64,000 nucleotides of DNA from Mactromeris polynyma (GCA_032209605.1 JASFXZ010000005.1:19768860-19832859), one strand, 5' to 3'. Positions 10,163 to 21,496 are shown, counted from the stretch's first letter. Numbers and translations are program-made. The notes: a model not told the origin generated them from the letters alone.

Positions 10163-13100
10163 CTAACAATTCATATCACATTTCAAAGCTAACATACTAA
10201 ATGCAAATGGTTCTTTACCAAACAAGCCATTATTGCCTTTGCCTGGTATGACTGTACCCAACGCAGGTAAATACATAGTGTCTGTCACAAAAGATTTAAA
10301 ACTTCCGTTTGCGTTAATCAAAACCGGCCAATACGGCGCTGATGTCCATTTTGGTATCACCAACGTACCCCTGCATTTATCTGCTCTCATTTTTGCTATA
10401 CATTTTACTATAAGCTTTGGTGGGGGTACCAACCAGTTACATTCACCGAACCAACATTGATCAAAGCCATTGATCGCCTCTGTTCCCGGCACCCACCATT
10501 TTGAATTAAATCTTTGACATTTGGCATTATAATGACATGCAAATCTATCTATGGTATGAGGACCCCATTTTATGTTTATGAGTTGAAAAACATTTTCACT
10601 GACCGACCAATCGTCTGAGTCTAAACATTTACTCAAATGATCTGCCCTTTGATTACTATCGCGGGGAATCCAACTAACAATTAAATCAATATTATGTGTC
10701 TCACAAAACTCATGTATTCTTAAACTAATTACATGTAACTCTTCAATATTACTGCCCGACTTTGTGATAAAAGTTATATTTCTATTATCCGTAAATACCT
10801 TCACTCTTTTATGTGAAATTACCTTTCGACAACTTAACAAAATTCTGAACACAGCTTCTAACTCACGCCAAGTGGAGCTTTTACCTGTCTCATCAGCATT
10901 CCATGTGCCTATGACATCTGTATTACCAATCATATATTCCGTTGGATTTGAGAATGACTGTATCTCGCTCACTTCCGGGAGCTCTGAGAATGACTGTATC
11001 TCGCTCACTTCCGGGAGCTCTGAGAATGACTGCATCTCGCTCACTTCCGGGAGCTCTGAGATTGACTGTATCTCGCTCACTTCCGGGAGCTCTGAGAATG
11101 ACTGTTTCTCGCTCACTTTCGTGAGCTCTGAGAATAACTCAACCTGGCTCACTTCCGGGAGCTTTACTGGTTGAACCTCGCTCACTTCCGGGAGCTCTGA
11201 GGATAACTGAACCTTACCCACTTCCGGGAGCTTAAGGCCTGACTGAACCTCGACCACTTCCAGTGACGAGAAAATAGACTTAGCACTTTCGTCTATCCGA
11301 GTCTTTAAGACTACCTTACCCTTGACCGGGAACATTGAGACTTGTTCTTCAAAACAAACTTCCGGAGTGTTTATCATAAACTCATAATCAACGGGATCTA
11401 GGATACTTAGTTCTGAATTATCAAAATTGTAATTGATCGATTCTACCGACTGCTTCAAAAAGCTTTTATTACTAGTATAACATTTTTGTTTTACCCGTGT
11501 AACATTCGATTCTACGTAACCTCCGTAGCCAACCGCACTCGCATCGGAATAAATAATCACATTAACATTTTCGCTTTCTTTGAAAATTTTACCTTTCTCA
11601 TTGTAAATACGTATATTTCTACGCCAAAATTTCAGCTCATCTACTACCTTCTCTGAAACATAGACTTTTGAATTCCAGGAAGTGCGAGTATCAATACATT
11701 TGTGCAAGTACCTTGTTTTCAGACAAACTATTTTACCAATAATGCCGATCGTCGATATAATTTGACCTACTATAGATGCTAAAAATCTCACTGGTATGGC
11801 CTTTACGACATTGATTTGATATAATGCAGAATCGATCGTAATTTCGATCCTTTCTACCCTTTCATTCGTTATAAAAATATGATTTAAATCAAAATCTAAT
11901 CTATGTCCTAACCAGTTTGCTACACGCTTTGGCATCCAGCAACTTTTCTCTTCGGCAATCAAAAATCCTAAGCTTAATATACTATCTCTAACAAAAATGC
12001 TAGTAATGTTTGCTTTTTTTTTTTTGAAATCTGAATTACCTCCTATACCATCATCCAAAAAAGTGATTACTTTATGACCAAACGATCTCCAATATTTAAC
12101 AGCACATTTTACCAATTTTGTGAAAATATGTCCTGCTGTGGCTATTCCAAAAGGTAGAGCATTAAATATGTAATACTTAACTCCTTCAGTTGTTAACCAT
12201 GAACAACCTAAATATTTTCTGTCACTTTGTCTAATATCAATATGATGGTAAGCACTTTTAAGATCAAAAACGAAAATAAAACTAAATTTTTCGAACATTT
12301 GCTCTGCGACGGTAATATCCTCAAATCTTACTTTAAATAAATGTAAATGAGGATTTATGTGTCTACAATCAAGGACTAACCTTGGTTTTCCGGATCGATT
12401 ATATGCAACCGTTAAAGGATTAACCACTTTAGGTATTTCCCTTACTTCAGAAATGACTCCTTTTGAAACTAACTTTTTTATCTCATCCCCTACAAATAGT
12501 TTGTTGTCCCTCGCGGACCTATTATTTTTTAAGCATGTACTCACTGGTAATGTTTTCATTGGTAACTTATACCCATTTTCTATGACATCTAAGATATACT
12601 TGTCATCAGTAATTTGTTTCCATGTTTCTACATGTCTTTTTAAACGACCTACTGGCGACTTTTCAGCTTTTGCGCCTATTTGCTCATAATGCTCAACATT
12701 TATAGACTTTATTACCTGACTATTATCTTGACAACATTGTCTAACCTTTTTTCTAGGTACTGTCTGGTCCACTTTTAGACCTGCAACATAATGCAATTTA
12801 CATACTTGTTCTTGACTGTCAGCCACAGAACTCAAATTACTGTACAAAGCTTTACTTATCTTATTATAGGACTGTTTCTGTTGAGGACAATCCGCCTTCC
12901 AATGTCCAGAAACTCCACATACAAAACAAAGCCCATGTGTCTGTCTATTGACCTTGTGGCCTACATCAGGACGTTGAACCGTCGTGTTAGAACCGGTGTA
13001 GTCTGATGATCTACGTCCATACTTTCTATAAGGCAACCCACGTGCCTTTGATGACTTTTTTGACTTCTCAGCCTTCGCTTTCCTTGTAGCCCTGGCCTCG

Positions 13101-14374
13101 GCCTTGTAAATCTTTTTCTCATCGTCACTATCCGACGCAATTGGATTTGTTTCATATTCCGCTACCATTTTCCACCCTAGCTCTGACGTATCCGCCAACT
13201 GAATATGTTTTTGGCGTTTTTTGATTATCTCTTGAGCTACAATAAAAATATATATGCATGTACCTTCTTTTCATATATATAATTTACGCATTCGCTTTGA
13301 CTGCATAATAAAATCATAAGTACACGAATGTCCTAATAAATTATTATTCTCACCAGCTTGTCAGTGTGCTTTCAATATACTTATTTATTTGATCATGTAT
13401 ATAAGTACATGTTACTGTACACGAGCCTCAAATAAATAACTCATGTGCAATGTTTAATCCCGCATAAATAGTTATACTTTTGTACATACCTATTTTATCT
13501 ATTATCTTATACGTGTCGAATAACATATCAATTATATAATACATTCTACACGCCTGTCCTTGAGACAACAATTGACCGCTCTTCCATTATAACATCAAAA
13601 CTTATTTCTTCAGAGCGACACCGTGTTTGTAAACCAAATAAACAAACGATTATACTACATCCAACAAACGTGTTCTTACAACCACGTGACATAAAATAAT
13701 CCAAATAATATAAAATCAATATCACATAAATACAATATACTGTACACGAGCCTCAAATAAATCACTCGTGCGCAATGTTTTATTATTCCGCATAAATTGC
13801 AAATAACATTATATGCTTTGAACCTACTAATTTTATCTATTATCTTATTCATGACGAACAATGTATCAATTATATAATACATTCTACACATCTGTCCTTG
13901 AGACAACAAGTGTCCGCCTTGCCATTATAATAATTATTATTCTTCAGTGCGACACCATGTTTGTAAAACGAATAATCAAACGATTATACTACCACGTGAC
14001 ATAAAATAAAACGAAATTATATAAATCAATATCACCCGGTGTGTGAATAACATTCAATATACAAAGACAGTAATAACAAATTGTAAAATAAATTTACCCT
14101 CCATTAATGCTTCTTTTGCATTGTCTATAGTGCCAGAATTCAGCCCGAATACTGCTTCTTCTAACTTTTCGGACACAGAAAAGTTATGTTTATACTGCTC
14201 CTCATTACTCTTACGTTTAAATGTTGGTTTTTCTGAACCATGCTTTACTAAAGAAGGTGCACTTATCTTATTCACTAGGTTCCCAATATTCCGCATCAAC
14301 TCCTCATTGTTTCTCTTCAACGCTGAGTTAATTTCCCGCTGTACAATGTCTTGCAACCCCTCTTGTTCGTCCAT
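10163..14374 (-). CDS. gag-reverse transcriptase-RNase H polyprotein of the YR retrotransposon (two exons)
   Basis: Exon 1 (14374-14098) encodes a gag-like helical region (MDEQEGLQDIVQREINSALK). Exon 2 (13236-10163) starts AQEIIKKRQKHIQLADTSE once joined. Splicing at GAGG|gtaaat and tttattgtag|CTCAAG keeps the frame and gives about 1116 residues. Counting from the TTG codon at 13198, a zinc knuckle (CFVCGVSGHWKADC) lies near residues 91-104. The reverse transcriptase spans about 230-420 with LVLDCRHIN, FVFDLKSAYHH and the catalytic FLDDG near 380. RNase H starts near 549 (YSDASAVGYGG) and resumes near 765 with STWRELEAV and FTDNRN, after a repeat-rich insertion. The tail (GPHTIDRFACHYN, NWLVPPPKLI) recalls the region after RNase H in DIRS-like proteins; a methylase remnant is possible but unproven. 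The first ATG is uncertain: 14401 also fits but lies inside repeat A1. Confidence 0.88.
10947..11260 (-). repeat. 36-bp in-frame minisatellite inside RNase H
   Basis: About eight to nine copies of a 36-bp unit (12 residues, consensus LPEVSEIQSFSE on the coding strand). The central copies are nearly identical and the outer ones decayed. The array stays in frame with pol and adds an acidic repeat between the first RNase H strand and the STWRELEAV motif. On the plus strand the same repeat yields false open frames (10764-11174). Confidence 0.93.
13237..14097 (-). other. 861-bp GT-AG intron in the gag frame
   Basis: Minus-strand donor GAGG|GTAAAT at 14097 and acceptor TTTTTATTGTAG at 13237, with a pyrimidine- and AT-rich tract before the acceptor. 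Removal joins codons in phase 1 and gives an uninterrupted gag-pol. Read through, exon 1 runs 14 codons past the donor and stops at 14054. Half of the intron is a degenerate tandem duplication (13415-14036). Confidence 0.75.
13415..14036. repeat. tandem duplication, unit about 325-338 bp
   Basis: The segment starting CTGTACACGAGCCTCAAATA at 13415 recurs at 13740. Later landmarks recur in the same order: CTGTCCTTGAGACAAC at 13554 and 13892, a CGACACC...TGTTTGTAAA block at 13616 and 13950, and CCACGTGACATAAAATAA at 13682 and 13992. The copies differ by substitutions and small indels, so they are clearly older than the A repeats. The array fills the intron of the retrotransposon gag. Confidence 0.85.
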
Positions 14375-14377
14375 CCT

Positions 14378-14594
14378 AAGTCTACTGTTGAAGTCAAGCA
14401 TAGAACTGCGGTTTTCCCGCGAAACTTCTTTATATATCGACATATAACCCACGTGATTCTCCCATCACGTGACCACGTGATACGCCCACCCATCACGTGC
14501 AAAGCACTGCTTAAAACCTAACACGTACTCTTGTACGTAACCATCGTAAAGACATAAGTTCTGTACTATACTACGAAACGTGCAGAACTAATAA
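14378..14594 (-). repeat. repeat A1 of the YR retrotransposon (5' terminal repeat, probable promoter)
   Basis: A 217-bp direct copy of 8737-8953. It is the 5' end of the element on the minus strand and contains four CACGTG boxes (about 14450-14500). The gag start at 14374 follows immediately. A promoter role is inferred from position. Confidence 0.85.
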
Positions 14595-14811
14595 TGTATG
14601 GTCGCCACCGGTTTCTCATATGGGCGACGCCTCCGGAAGAATGTTAGTCCTTTTTTTAGATTTTTGGAGGATAGTGCATGATACAGAAGATGCCCCAATT
14701 CCAGAAGCACCCCTGGTTCTTTTACGTGCCCGATGTAAAGCATCGTACACGGGACCTCGGTTTTTCAAGTCTCGTCCGAAAGACTGTTAGTTCTAAAAAG
14801 CCTCAGTCACT
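14595..14811 (-). mobile_element. SINE body (minus strand), split from its tRNA-like head
   Basis: On the minus strand, 14800-14690 reads CTTTCGGACGAGACTTG, then ACCGAGGTCCCGTGTACGA and CACGTAAAAGAACC. I know this central domain from many mollusc and deuterostome SINEs. The matching tRNA-like head is at 15130-15205. Between them sits copy 2 of the CGACC-rich repeat, which appears to have inserted into the SINE. Confidence 0.65.
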
Positions 14812-15125
14812 TCGGATCGTACGTTTTCTGGATCGTGCGATTGGTGGCAATTTGGACGAGGTACGACCAATCGGCAATGTTTGCTACGATCTGGTATGCG
14901 CGACTGGTGGTACGACCATGTAAGACCTGTCTGCGACCGCTTACGATTTGGAATCGCAGGTCAGGAGTTTTGAACATGACCATCGACCTTGCTGCGGTTG
15001 ATTTTGCTCTGGCGATCACCCACGACCTCTGCGACCAGTCGTGCGCTCTATCTACGATTTGCCCACGATTCCAATTTTTTTCGATCGTAGCTAGGTCGCA
15101 ACCTGGTCGCATGCCCGGTCTGACA
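14812..15125. repeat. CGACC/GGTCG-rich dispersed repeat, copy 2
   Basis: Closely similar to 1-405; for example AAGACCTGTCTGCGACC and ACATGACCATCGACCTTG occur in both. It separates the head and body of a SINE. Exact ends and target duplication were not resolved. Confidence 0.7.
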
Positions 15126-15129
15126 GAGT

Positions 15130-15205
15130 CCTAAGTGGTGGAGCGGGGATCAAACCTGCGATCCTTGGATAACTTTGTCCAGCGCGTTACCACTTGACCA
15201 CGGAT
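15130..15205 (-). mobile_element. tRNA-like head of a SINE
   Basis: The minus strand shows a box A (TGGTCAAGTGG) and, at the right distance, a box B (GGTTTGATCCC), the RNA polymerase III internal promoter. The two halves of the acceptor stem do not pair, so it is not a working tRNA gene. With the body at 14690-14800 it makes a tRNA-derived SINE. Confidence 0.65.
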
Positions 15206-15920
15206 CGATGTATATATTCGGCGAAAAATATTAAGCTTGCCATTGCTGCTTTTGTCACAGCGGTACTTATGCGTTTATATTTTGTCCCCAAGTCTTAGAA
15301 CAGTATATAAATAACATTTTATATAAACTAGTATCACGTACATCATCTATATAAATTATTTCGTACATATATATACAATATTCATAGACCGATAATGATA
15401 ATTAACAAAACGTGCTTTGAATTTTGACGTCAATTTTAACATGTAAGTAGTGATATGTTAGGTTGTAAGCAGTGTATAATAATATGAATGTTTGAATGTT
15501 TTATGGCCACTAAGACAGTTACTAATACGTTTGCTGTTTTTATAAGCTAGTTTTCTGATCTTATAAATTATTTTTAATATAGTGAACAATGATACCAGTA
15601 TTCATTTTCCCGTATTATCAAGATAACATACATACTTACGATATATATATATATATATTCATTATTTCAATTTCACGACTTCATGATTTATGCTTTGCGA
15701 GTGCATAACATATTGAATATTGATAGCGGGAAGTTGAAACCGTGAATTTCCTAGGAGAGACATGGTGGAGTGTAACTATCACTAGCGATCTTTCGTACAA
15801 AACTTTTTGTTTTATCTTGGTACGCACTTTGCATTATTAACGAAAGAACAACATAAATGTATAGGTAAGAAGCCAACATTCTGCATTTATTGATTAAGCC
15901 GTGTAAACAAGTAAGGCGGT

Positions 15921-18498
15921 TTAACCAATGATATTTGGAGCGCCGATTTCATATTCCTGGAGAAGAACTCCCGCAAAACTAGAATATTTATCTCCCCAGA
16001 AGGCGTCGTTTGTATTGCCGTTCTGTATTGCCACATCGTCACCTAAAACAGACCAAACAATCGTGGTTATATTGCAGATTTTGTCTGGTATTTCTGTAAA
16101 AAAAACTCCTTAAGTGTTTCATATTTCACGCCATCTCAATATGGTGAGCCAAATCTATGAGTTTAGTAGTTTGATCTTCGGGTACGGTCAGTGATTGATC
16201 GATTTTAAATATTCAATGCATAATTTCTCATTTGCTCTCTACCCTTGTTTCATGATAAACGTTATCAGTTCCTGGCAGACATTAACTTGATATTTGTAAT
16301 AAACACAGGTACAGTGTGCTGTTACATAATAATTGACTGACTGCAGACTGTTTTCCAAAACGACAAAAAGTGCATTAAACTCTGAATCGTCAGGTATTTT
16401 TAAGCAATTTCCTGGTGTTCGAGTTTTCAAACAAAAAGGATAAAATGATCAAAATTTGTGCCGTTCGTAATGGATGAAGGTCAAAAATCCCAATATTCGT
16501 TCAGAAAGTTGACCGAATATTCGAATACTAAAACTGCCATTCGTTGACATTCCTTATTAAAAAACATGTGTGATCCTACTTGTTACTGAGATACGGTTAT
16601 CAGAACATGTAAAGAGTTTCACACATAAGCACACGTTTTTAAAGCTATGTATAAAAATAAAGTCATGTTTGTGGAACACGAAAAATCGGTCAACGGCGCT
16701 ACCGGGAGTCGAACCCGGGTCTACGGATTACCGGTCAGTTATGCTAACCACTACTCCACAACGACCGTTATGACATTAAGGTTATATATAAATGGGCTTA
16801 TAGTGATAAGGCAACAAGAAACTAATAGTCGTAATTTTCATTAAGTGTTTCTGTATATATCTTCAAAATAAACAAAACAATGGGTATCCGTGCTTATTTC
16901 AAAACATTTGAAATCATGTGCAACTTTAACAGAAATTTCCTTAAAAACAATTATACCTTTCTTAAGCTCCATTATTAGTGTCTGTGAACTTTGCCCATGC
17001 CTAGCTCCTGTGCCACGTTCATTAAGACGAACAATAACCGTTCCGTTAACAACAAGGTCTGCCCAGAATTCCGTGCCAGGTCCAGACCGGAGGGTTGCAG
17101 TTATCAAGTACAAACCATTGACTGGGGCAATAAATACACCTGTAAGGAAATAATGGAATAATGTATGCAATGATTCCTTTATCCTTAACACTAGTCTTGG
17201 TTTATTTGCACTGTATCAATCGGAACACCTCGGCAATTATTAGCATAAATGACTTTTGTATTCCGAGCTTTGCCGGATACCACCGAGTAGTTACGATTGA
17301 CAATACAGAATACGAATTCTCTATTTAATATCCTACACGAAATCATTAACTTTCCCTCGACATGAGGAGAATCTTGTTTTGAACGAAAAGCCTTGTAGAA
17401 ATGGTCACAGAAGTCGTTAAATAGTGCCAGTCGATCTATTGTAGAAAGACTATGAGATTCGTTGGAGGGTATTTTTGAAAGCTGGTATGAACGTTCCGAT
17501 TGTTTTAAAATATACCTACCTTGGTGGGCATTGAATGCGTTTCCAACGTTTGTGACTACATCGTCAAGAACAACATTTTGACCGACTCCAAGATTGGTTA
17601 TGCTGTCAGCTGCTGTTTTACGGGCAAGAAATGCGACTGTGGTTTGACCATATTGTGCCGATTGTCTTCTGGATGCTGAAAGTGTAGGAAATGTTGCCTT
17701 GTTGGAAATAAAACGTACTGATACTTTGCCAAAATCGTTACATTTATTTCGTAACAATGATAATAGATGAAATACCGGTATTGAATTTAAATCTATTAAG
17801 CCGACAAAATACTTGATAGAACAAGACAGATGTTGGAGCAAGGACCAAAATGGAAATAAGAGATTTCCAATCATTTGTGTCAAACGTTGTTGACATGGAA
17901 CAGAGTATCTGGCGTGTGTATTTTAATATATGCAATGTTTTATACATGTTATACAGAAAAAAATATATCTATTTGTCAGACAATATTGAGTCAGAATTAT
18001 CTATAAATTTGTCAGCCGATCCGACAAATTTAAGCTCACATCGTTGCATCATTTTGATAATCACTAATTTAAACAATACATCAATGGAGCAAAGTTGTTC
18101 CATATTCGCATTTGTTTAATTTTGATTTATAATAGTTTAAGTTTAAAAATAAACGCATAGTTAAAATATCCGCACTTACTTATTTTTGATTTTGAAGCTG
18201 AATCACTTTGTGGGAATATTTTCTTCGCCATATCATATATCACGGCTTTTTGACGCTTTATCAGATTATCTTGTGTACCTAACACATCTTTAAACGCTTT
18301 ATTGACGGCTTCAAGATTGTCCAATGTTTCCTGGTGTGCTCTGTTTATTATGGTCTGCTCCTCTGAGAATTTTTCCAGCATGTCAACTTTGGCCATAAGT
18401 TGTTGAAATTCATCTCGTCCAATCTCAACTGTGGCTCCAGCGTCTGTCAGTCCACAAGCAACGAACATCAACACAAATACTGAAAACGTCAACTCCAT
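15921..18498 (-). CDS. secreted C1q-domain-containing protein, copy A
   Basis: Four exons on the minus strand: 18498-18180, 17675-17520, 17139-16957 and 16093-15921, all with GT-AG borders, give 276 residues. Residues 1-20 (MELTFSVFVLMFVACGLTDA) look like a signal peptide. Residues 25-90 are a heptad-rich coiled coil (FQQLMAKVDMLEKFSEEQ). From about residue 110 comes a C1q fold: YGQTTVAFLARKT, VVLDDVVTNVGNAFNAHQG, GVFIAPVNGLYLITATLRSG, LVVNGTVIVRLNERG, TLIMELKKG and FAGVLLQEYE. This is the usual order of its beta strands. Members form secreted trimers; in bivalves many act as lectin-like recognition molecules, but no ligand can be inferred here. A tandem sister lies at 23875-26175 with the same exon lengths. 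A tRNA-like insertion in intron 3 is absent from the sister. Confidence 0.93.
16690..16767 (-). pseudogene. tRNA-like sequence (pseudo-tRNA or SINE head) in intron 3 of C1q copy A
   Basis: On the minus strand there is a perfect box B (GGTTCGACTCC) inside a paired T arm (CCGGG/CCCGG) and a box A-like TGGAGTAGTGGTTAGCAT. The anticodon loop would read GGT. The acceptor stem has several mismatches and the D arm pairs poorly, so I do not call a functional tRNA. The sister C1q gene lacks it, so it arrived after the duplication. Confidence 0.65.
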
Positions 18499-18799
18499 TT
18501 TGTCGCTACCAGCCTATCCTTAATGGTTAACAACTTTATCAAATGCCCTACAGTTAAACTGTGGAAATTTCCGTCTTATCTTATAATCAACTAGTATAGT
18601 CATATAATCAGTACACATGACATTATTGTGGCCGATAATGCATTTGACTACTTTAGACACCACAAATAAAGCAGGTTTAGAAAAATAGTTTTATCAAAAT
18701 CGAATATTGATACAAGAAACAAGAAACATTATTTAGAGTCGGTTAAATATGATAGTAAACATTAGCTATATTAGCTATTAGATACTTTCCGATAACAAA

Positions 18800-19437
18800 A
18801 AAGTTCAGAAGTAACCCTGCGGTAAGGTCCCGAAACTATTTATACGAGCGATATCGTTGCTGAACCACGGTAGGCGACTTCGGTGACATCCCCCAGAACA
18901 GCCCGGCCTTCTGCCTTTGCGAGTACGGGTATAAACAGGAGGGCACGAAGGTGGACATTGAATGTGCTAGCACGGCCACTTAGTCGTACTCACAGGAGTT
19001 CTCTCTCGTGTCCCTTCTATTGAATATGTATATTATCTAGATGGGATAAAGGGAAATAACTCGTGACAATCTTCTGTTTTCGTACTGTATTCGCTAAGAC
19101 CCGTAGCCCAGCGAATGTTTGGCCTGCTTGGTTTTCTCGTCCACATGTGCATTCCAGAACAGATTGTCCGATAGAGTGAATCCGAGGTACTTGCCGGATA
19201 TTACTGTGGCTATATCATGGGCATGGATGGTCTAGTTGGTCTTGATGCTAAGTGTTTCTTTGTGAATCAGATAAGTTAACCCTCGGAAGATTGAAGGACA
19301 TCTACAAATCCTTCTCCCATTTCTGCAGACGATCAAGATCATCTTGTTTGGCGATTACATCCTGGTGAGTGCGGGTCTTCCTATAGAGGAGAATATCGTC
19401 TGTGAAAAGGCGGGGATTGACGATACTTTCTTTGGTG
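18800..19437 (-). pseudogene. LINE reverse transcriptase fragment (jockey/CR1/L2-like), duplicated copy
   Basis: The minus strand carries remnants such as HQDVIAKQDDLDRLQKWEKD, then MSFNLPRV, matching the region just after the YADD motif of jockey/CR1/L2-type LINEs. The same segment lies in unit B at 26520-27155, where more of the LINE remains. Stops and frameshifts show it is dead. It ends abruptly at 19437, the edge of the duplication. Confidence 0.75.
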
Positions 19438-20414
19438 CTTAAAATGTATTAGAATTTCCTTGATCAAATCACGAACTCGTACTACGGAATAAATGCTGTC
19501 TAAGCGTTTTTCTTCTTCGTCGATTCGAAAGTTTTTAATATCTTTCACATTGTTTAAAGTAGACAGGTCCAATATTATACCTCGTATCTGCTCTTGAATT
19601 AAGACACGAGATAGATGCGTGAATATCGCATTAATGGAAATCTCTGACATGTCTACGGACCGTGCCACAATGGTCCTACATTAACGCGCTTTCTACGTTT
19701 TATGGAACATGTGACAAAATTTCTACCATGCATCCTGATTTTGTTGAAGATAGTTATAAGTTAAAGCAGAATGTTAATGTTTCGTTGTCTTCATTTATTA
19801 GTTCTAACAACACGTGTTCGTGCTTTAACTCAAAATCTTAACCAATAAAACTACAACATGTTCGCTTACTTCAATTTGCTCCGATCAACGTTCTTAAATA
19901 TAATTCTTGTTTTTCATATAACCCACTGGTGATAATAATATTTGTAACTCACTAGTCATGAAAAACGGAAGCCGTTAATAATCATTATGTCATGTTCTCT
20001 TTGTTTGGTGTAGTTGTTTAATGTCATGGCATGTATAATCACTGAAAAGAGGAAAATAATAATATTTGCATGTATAACTAAATAAATAAAACCCGTTTGT
20101 GGCAAATAGAAATACGTTTTCAATCGCAAAACTACGACAGAACAGTTGTGACATTTACATTTCATTATTTATCCCCTAGGAAAGTCACATTTTCAAGATA
20201 GAATTCCACTTGTAATTATTTCTATATTTAGTTTACATCGAAGTTAAGATTTGCAGTGCAGATATTCGTGCAGATAACTCATTTTGATTACACTAATTTA
20301 TGTTCTGTTTTGCTTGTCCACAGGTACATTGTTCTAATTCATAATTTTGATAACCATAACTTGTTGTAGGTTTTTGTAAAATAAATATGTTATCATAGTG
20401 ATATATTTGAAAAT
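19438..20414. other. sequence between duplication units
   Basis: No recognised gene. On the minus strand a frame starting MSEISINAIFTHLSRVLI near 19650 runs about 70 codons into the LINE fragment. It has no motif I know and no clear splice signals, so I do not call it a gene. The rest is AT-rich without visible structure. Confidence 0.4.
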
Positions 20415-20539
20415 AAATGCGTTTATATTTTGTCACCAAGTCTTAGAATAGTACATAAATAACATTTTATTTGAACTAGTACCATGTACATCATCTATAA
20501 TTTCGTACATAGGCGGGGGGGTTCATAAATAATGTCACT

Positions 20540-21400
20540 TACATCTGTATTCCAATACTGCAAGTGTTTTTTGATAATTTTATTTTGCGATGTCCTTCAA
20601 AATACGCTCCGTCTGCCAATCCACTTTTGAAAGCAGTTTTCATACTCTTAAATGGGGATACCCATCAGACACTGATAAACAGTGGTTCCAGGGCATTTCT
20701 CGAACTGTATCTCTTTCCAGACAGATGGTATTTGAGTTTCAGAAAGAGAAAATAGTTGCAAGGAGCCAGGTCTGGCGACGGGTGCATTATCATGCAAAGA
20801 CGTACTTAAGTCCTGTTTTGGGACGTCGACTTTTGTAGTAGTTCTTCAATTTTCTGAGAACAACGTTTTTATAGAACTTGCCTGTGACCGTTCTGCCCTT
20901 TGCATCACAGTTTGTAAAACTGGACCATTATTAGTGAACAAAATAGCATACAACACCTTCCTTACAGTTCTTGTTCGTTTGGCAATACTTGGCCGATTTG
21001 CATTTCTAGTTGCCCAGATTCGGTTACAAACCTTCCGCACTGGTTCAAAATAATACACCCAGGTCTCATCACCACTAACTACAGTCTCAAAAGCATTTTC
21101 ACTGTATTTTGGATACATTTTCAGTAGTTATTTTGCCATTGTTACACTGGTCTACTTTTGCTCAGTCGTAACAAATGGGGTATGCATCTTGCATTTATCT
21201 TTCTAACTTTAAGGTGTTTCTTCAAAATTCCATGAACTCTAGCTAAGGACATGTTTGTCATTCGGACCAATTGCCTTACTGTGAATCGAGCATCATTTTG
21301 ATAATATTGCGGATTTTTTCGATGTTGTAGTTGTTGTAGGACGTCCTGGACGAGCAGCATCTTTCAGTTGCTACTGTCCAGTACGAAATTTACCCACCCA
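20540..21400 (-). pseudogene. mariner-like transposase, inactive
   Basis: The minus strand encodes DARFTVRQLVRMTNMSLARV, then VHGILKKHLKVRKINARCIP, SGDETWVYYFEP (first catalytic Asp) and TRTVRKVLYAILFTNNGP. HDNAP (second Asp) and PDLAPCNYFLF follow. In mariners the last motif is normally PCDYFLF, so the third Asp is changed to Asn. About 30 residues are missing between HDNAP and PDLAPC, and several frameshifts and stops are present. Clearly dead. It lies inside duplication unit B only. Confidence 0.88.
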
Positions 21401-21496
21401 CCTACATTGATCAAGACATTCATATATGATTGTTTAATTCTTAAATAAAATACAGAAATACTATAATTTTGCTTAATTTAATACGAGTCTACTAAA

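Larger units (their letters stand above)
8215..14594 (-). mobile_element. tyrosine-recombinase retrotransposon (DIRS/Ngaro superfamily), nearly complete
   Basis: Read on the minus strand, the order is: repeat A1 (14594-14378), gag with zinc knuckle, reverse transcriptase, RNase H, tyrosine recombinase, repeat B1 (9009-8953), repeat A2 (8953-8737), a 465-bp spacer and repeat B2 (8271-8215). Direct repeats in the order A1-B1-A2-B2 are the split direct repeats of PAT- and Ngaro-like elements, not the inverted termini of DIRS1. These elements integrate circular DNA through the recombinase and leave no target duplication. Both main frames are open and A1 and A2 look almost identical, so insertion is recent. 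Oddities are an intron-like break in gag, a minisatellite inside RNase H, and the spacer between A2 and B2. Confidence 0.9.
15255..19437. repeat. segmental duplication unit A (C1q gene plus LINE fragment)
   Basis: This unit aligns in order with 20415-27155: a GCGTTTATATTTTGTC block (15270, 20416), a TAAGTAGTGATATGTTAGG block (15444, 22672), all four C1q exons with equal exon lengths, and the LINE fragment at the far end. Unit A lacks the insertions that lengthen unit B. Confidence 0.88.

Noticed and set aside
10764..11174. 136-codon plus-strand frame with repeated SLTSGSSEND words
   Set aside because: It is the antisense of the 36-bp minisatellite inside the retrotransposon pol frame; the repeat length being a multiple of three keeps all frames open.
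13190..13200. TTG at 13198 as the start of the pol protein
   Set aside because: There is no ATG here, and the frame continues upstream to a splice acceptor at 13237, which joins it to the gag exon.
16690..16767. Functional tRNA gene with anticodon GGT
   Set aside because: Box A and box B are good, but the acceptor stem and D arm do not pair well, and the sister C1q intron lacks it.
19381..19668. 95-codon minus-strand frame next to the LINE fragment
   Set aside because: Starts at GTG, runs through the duplication breakpoint into LINE sequence, and no motif was recognised.
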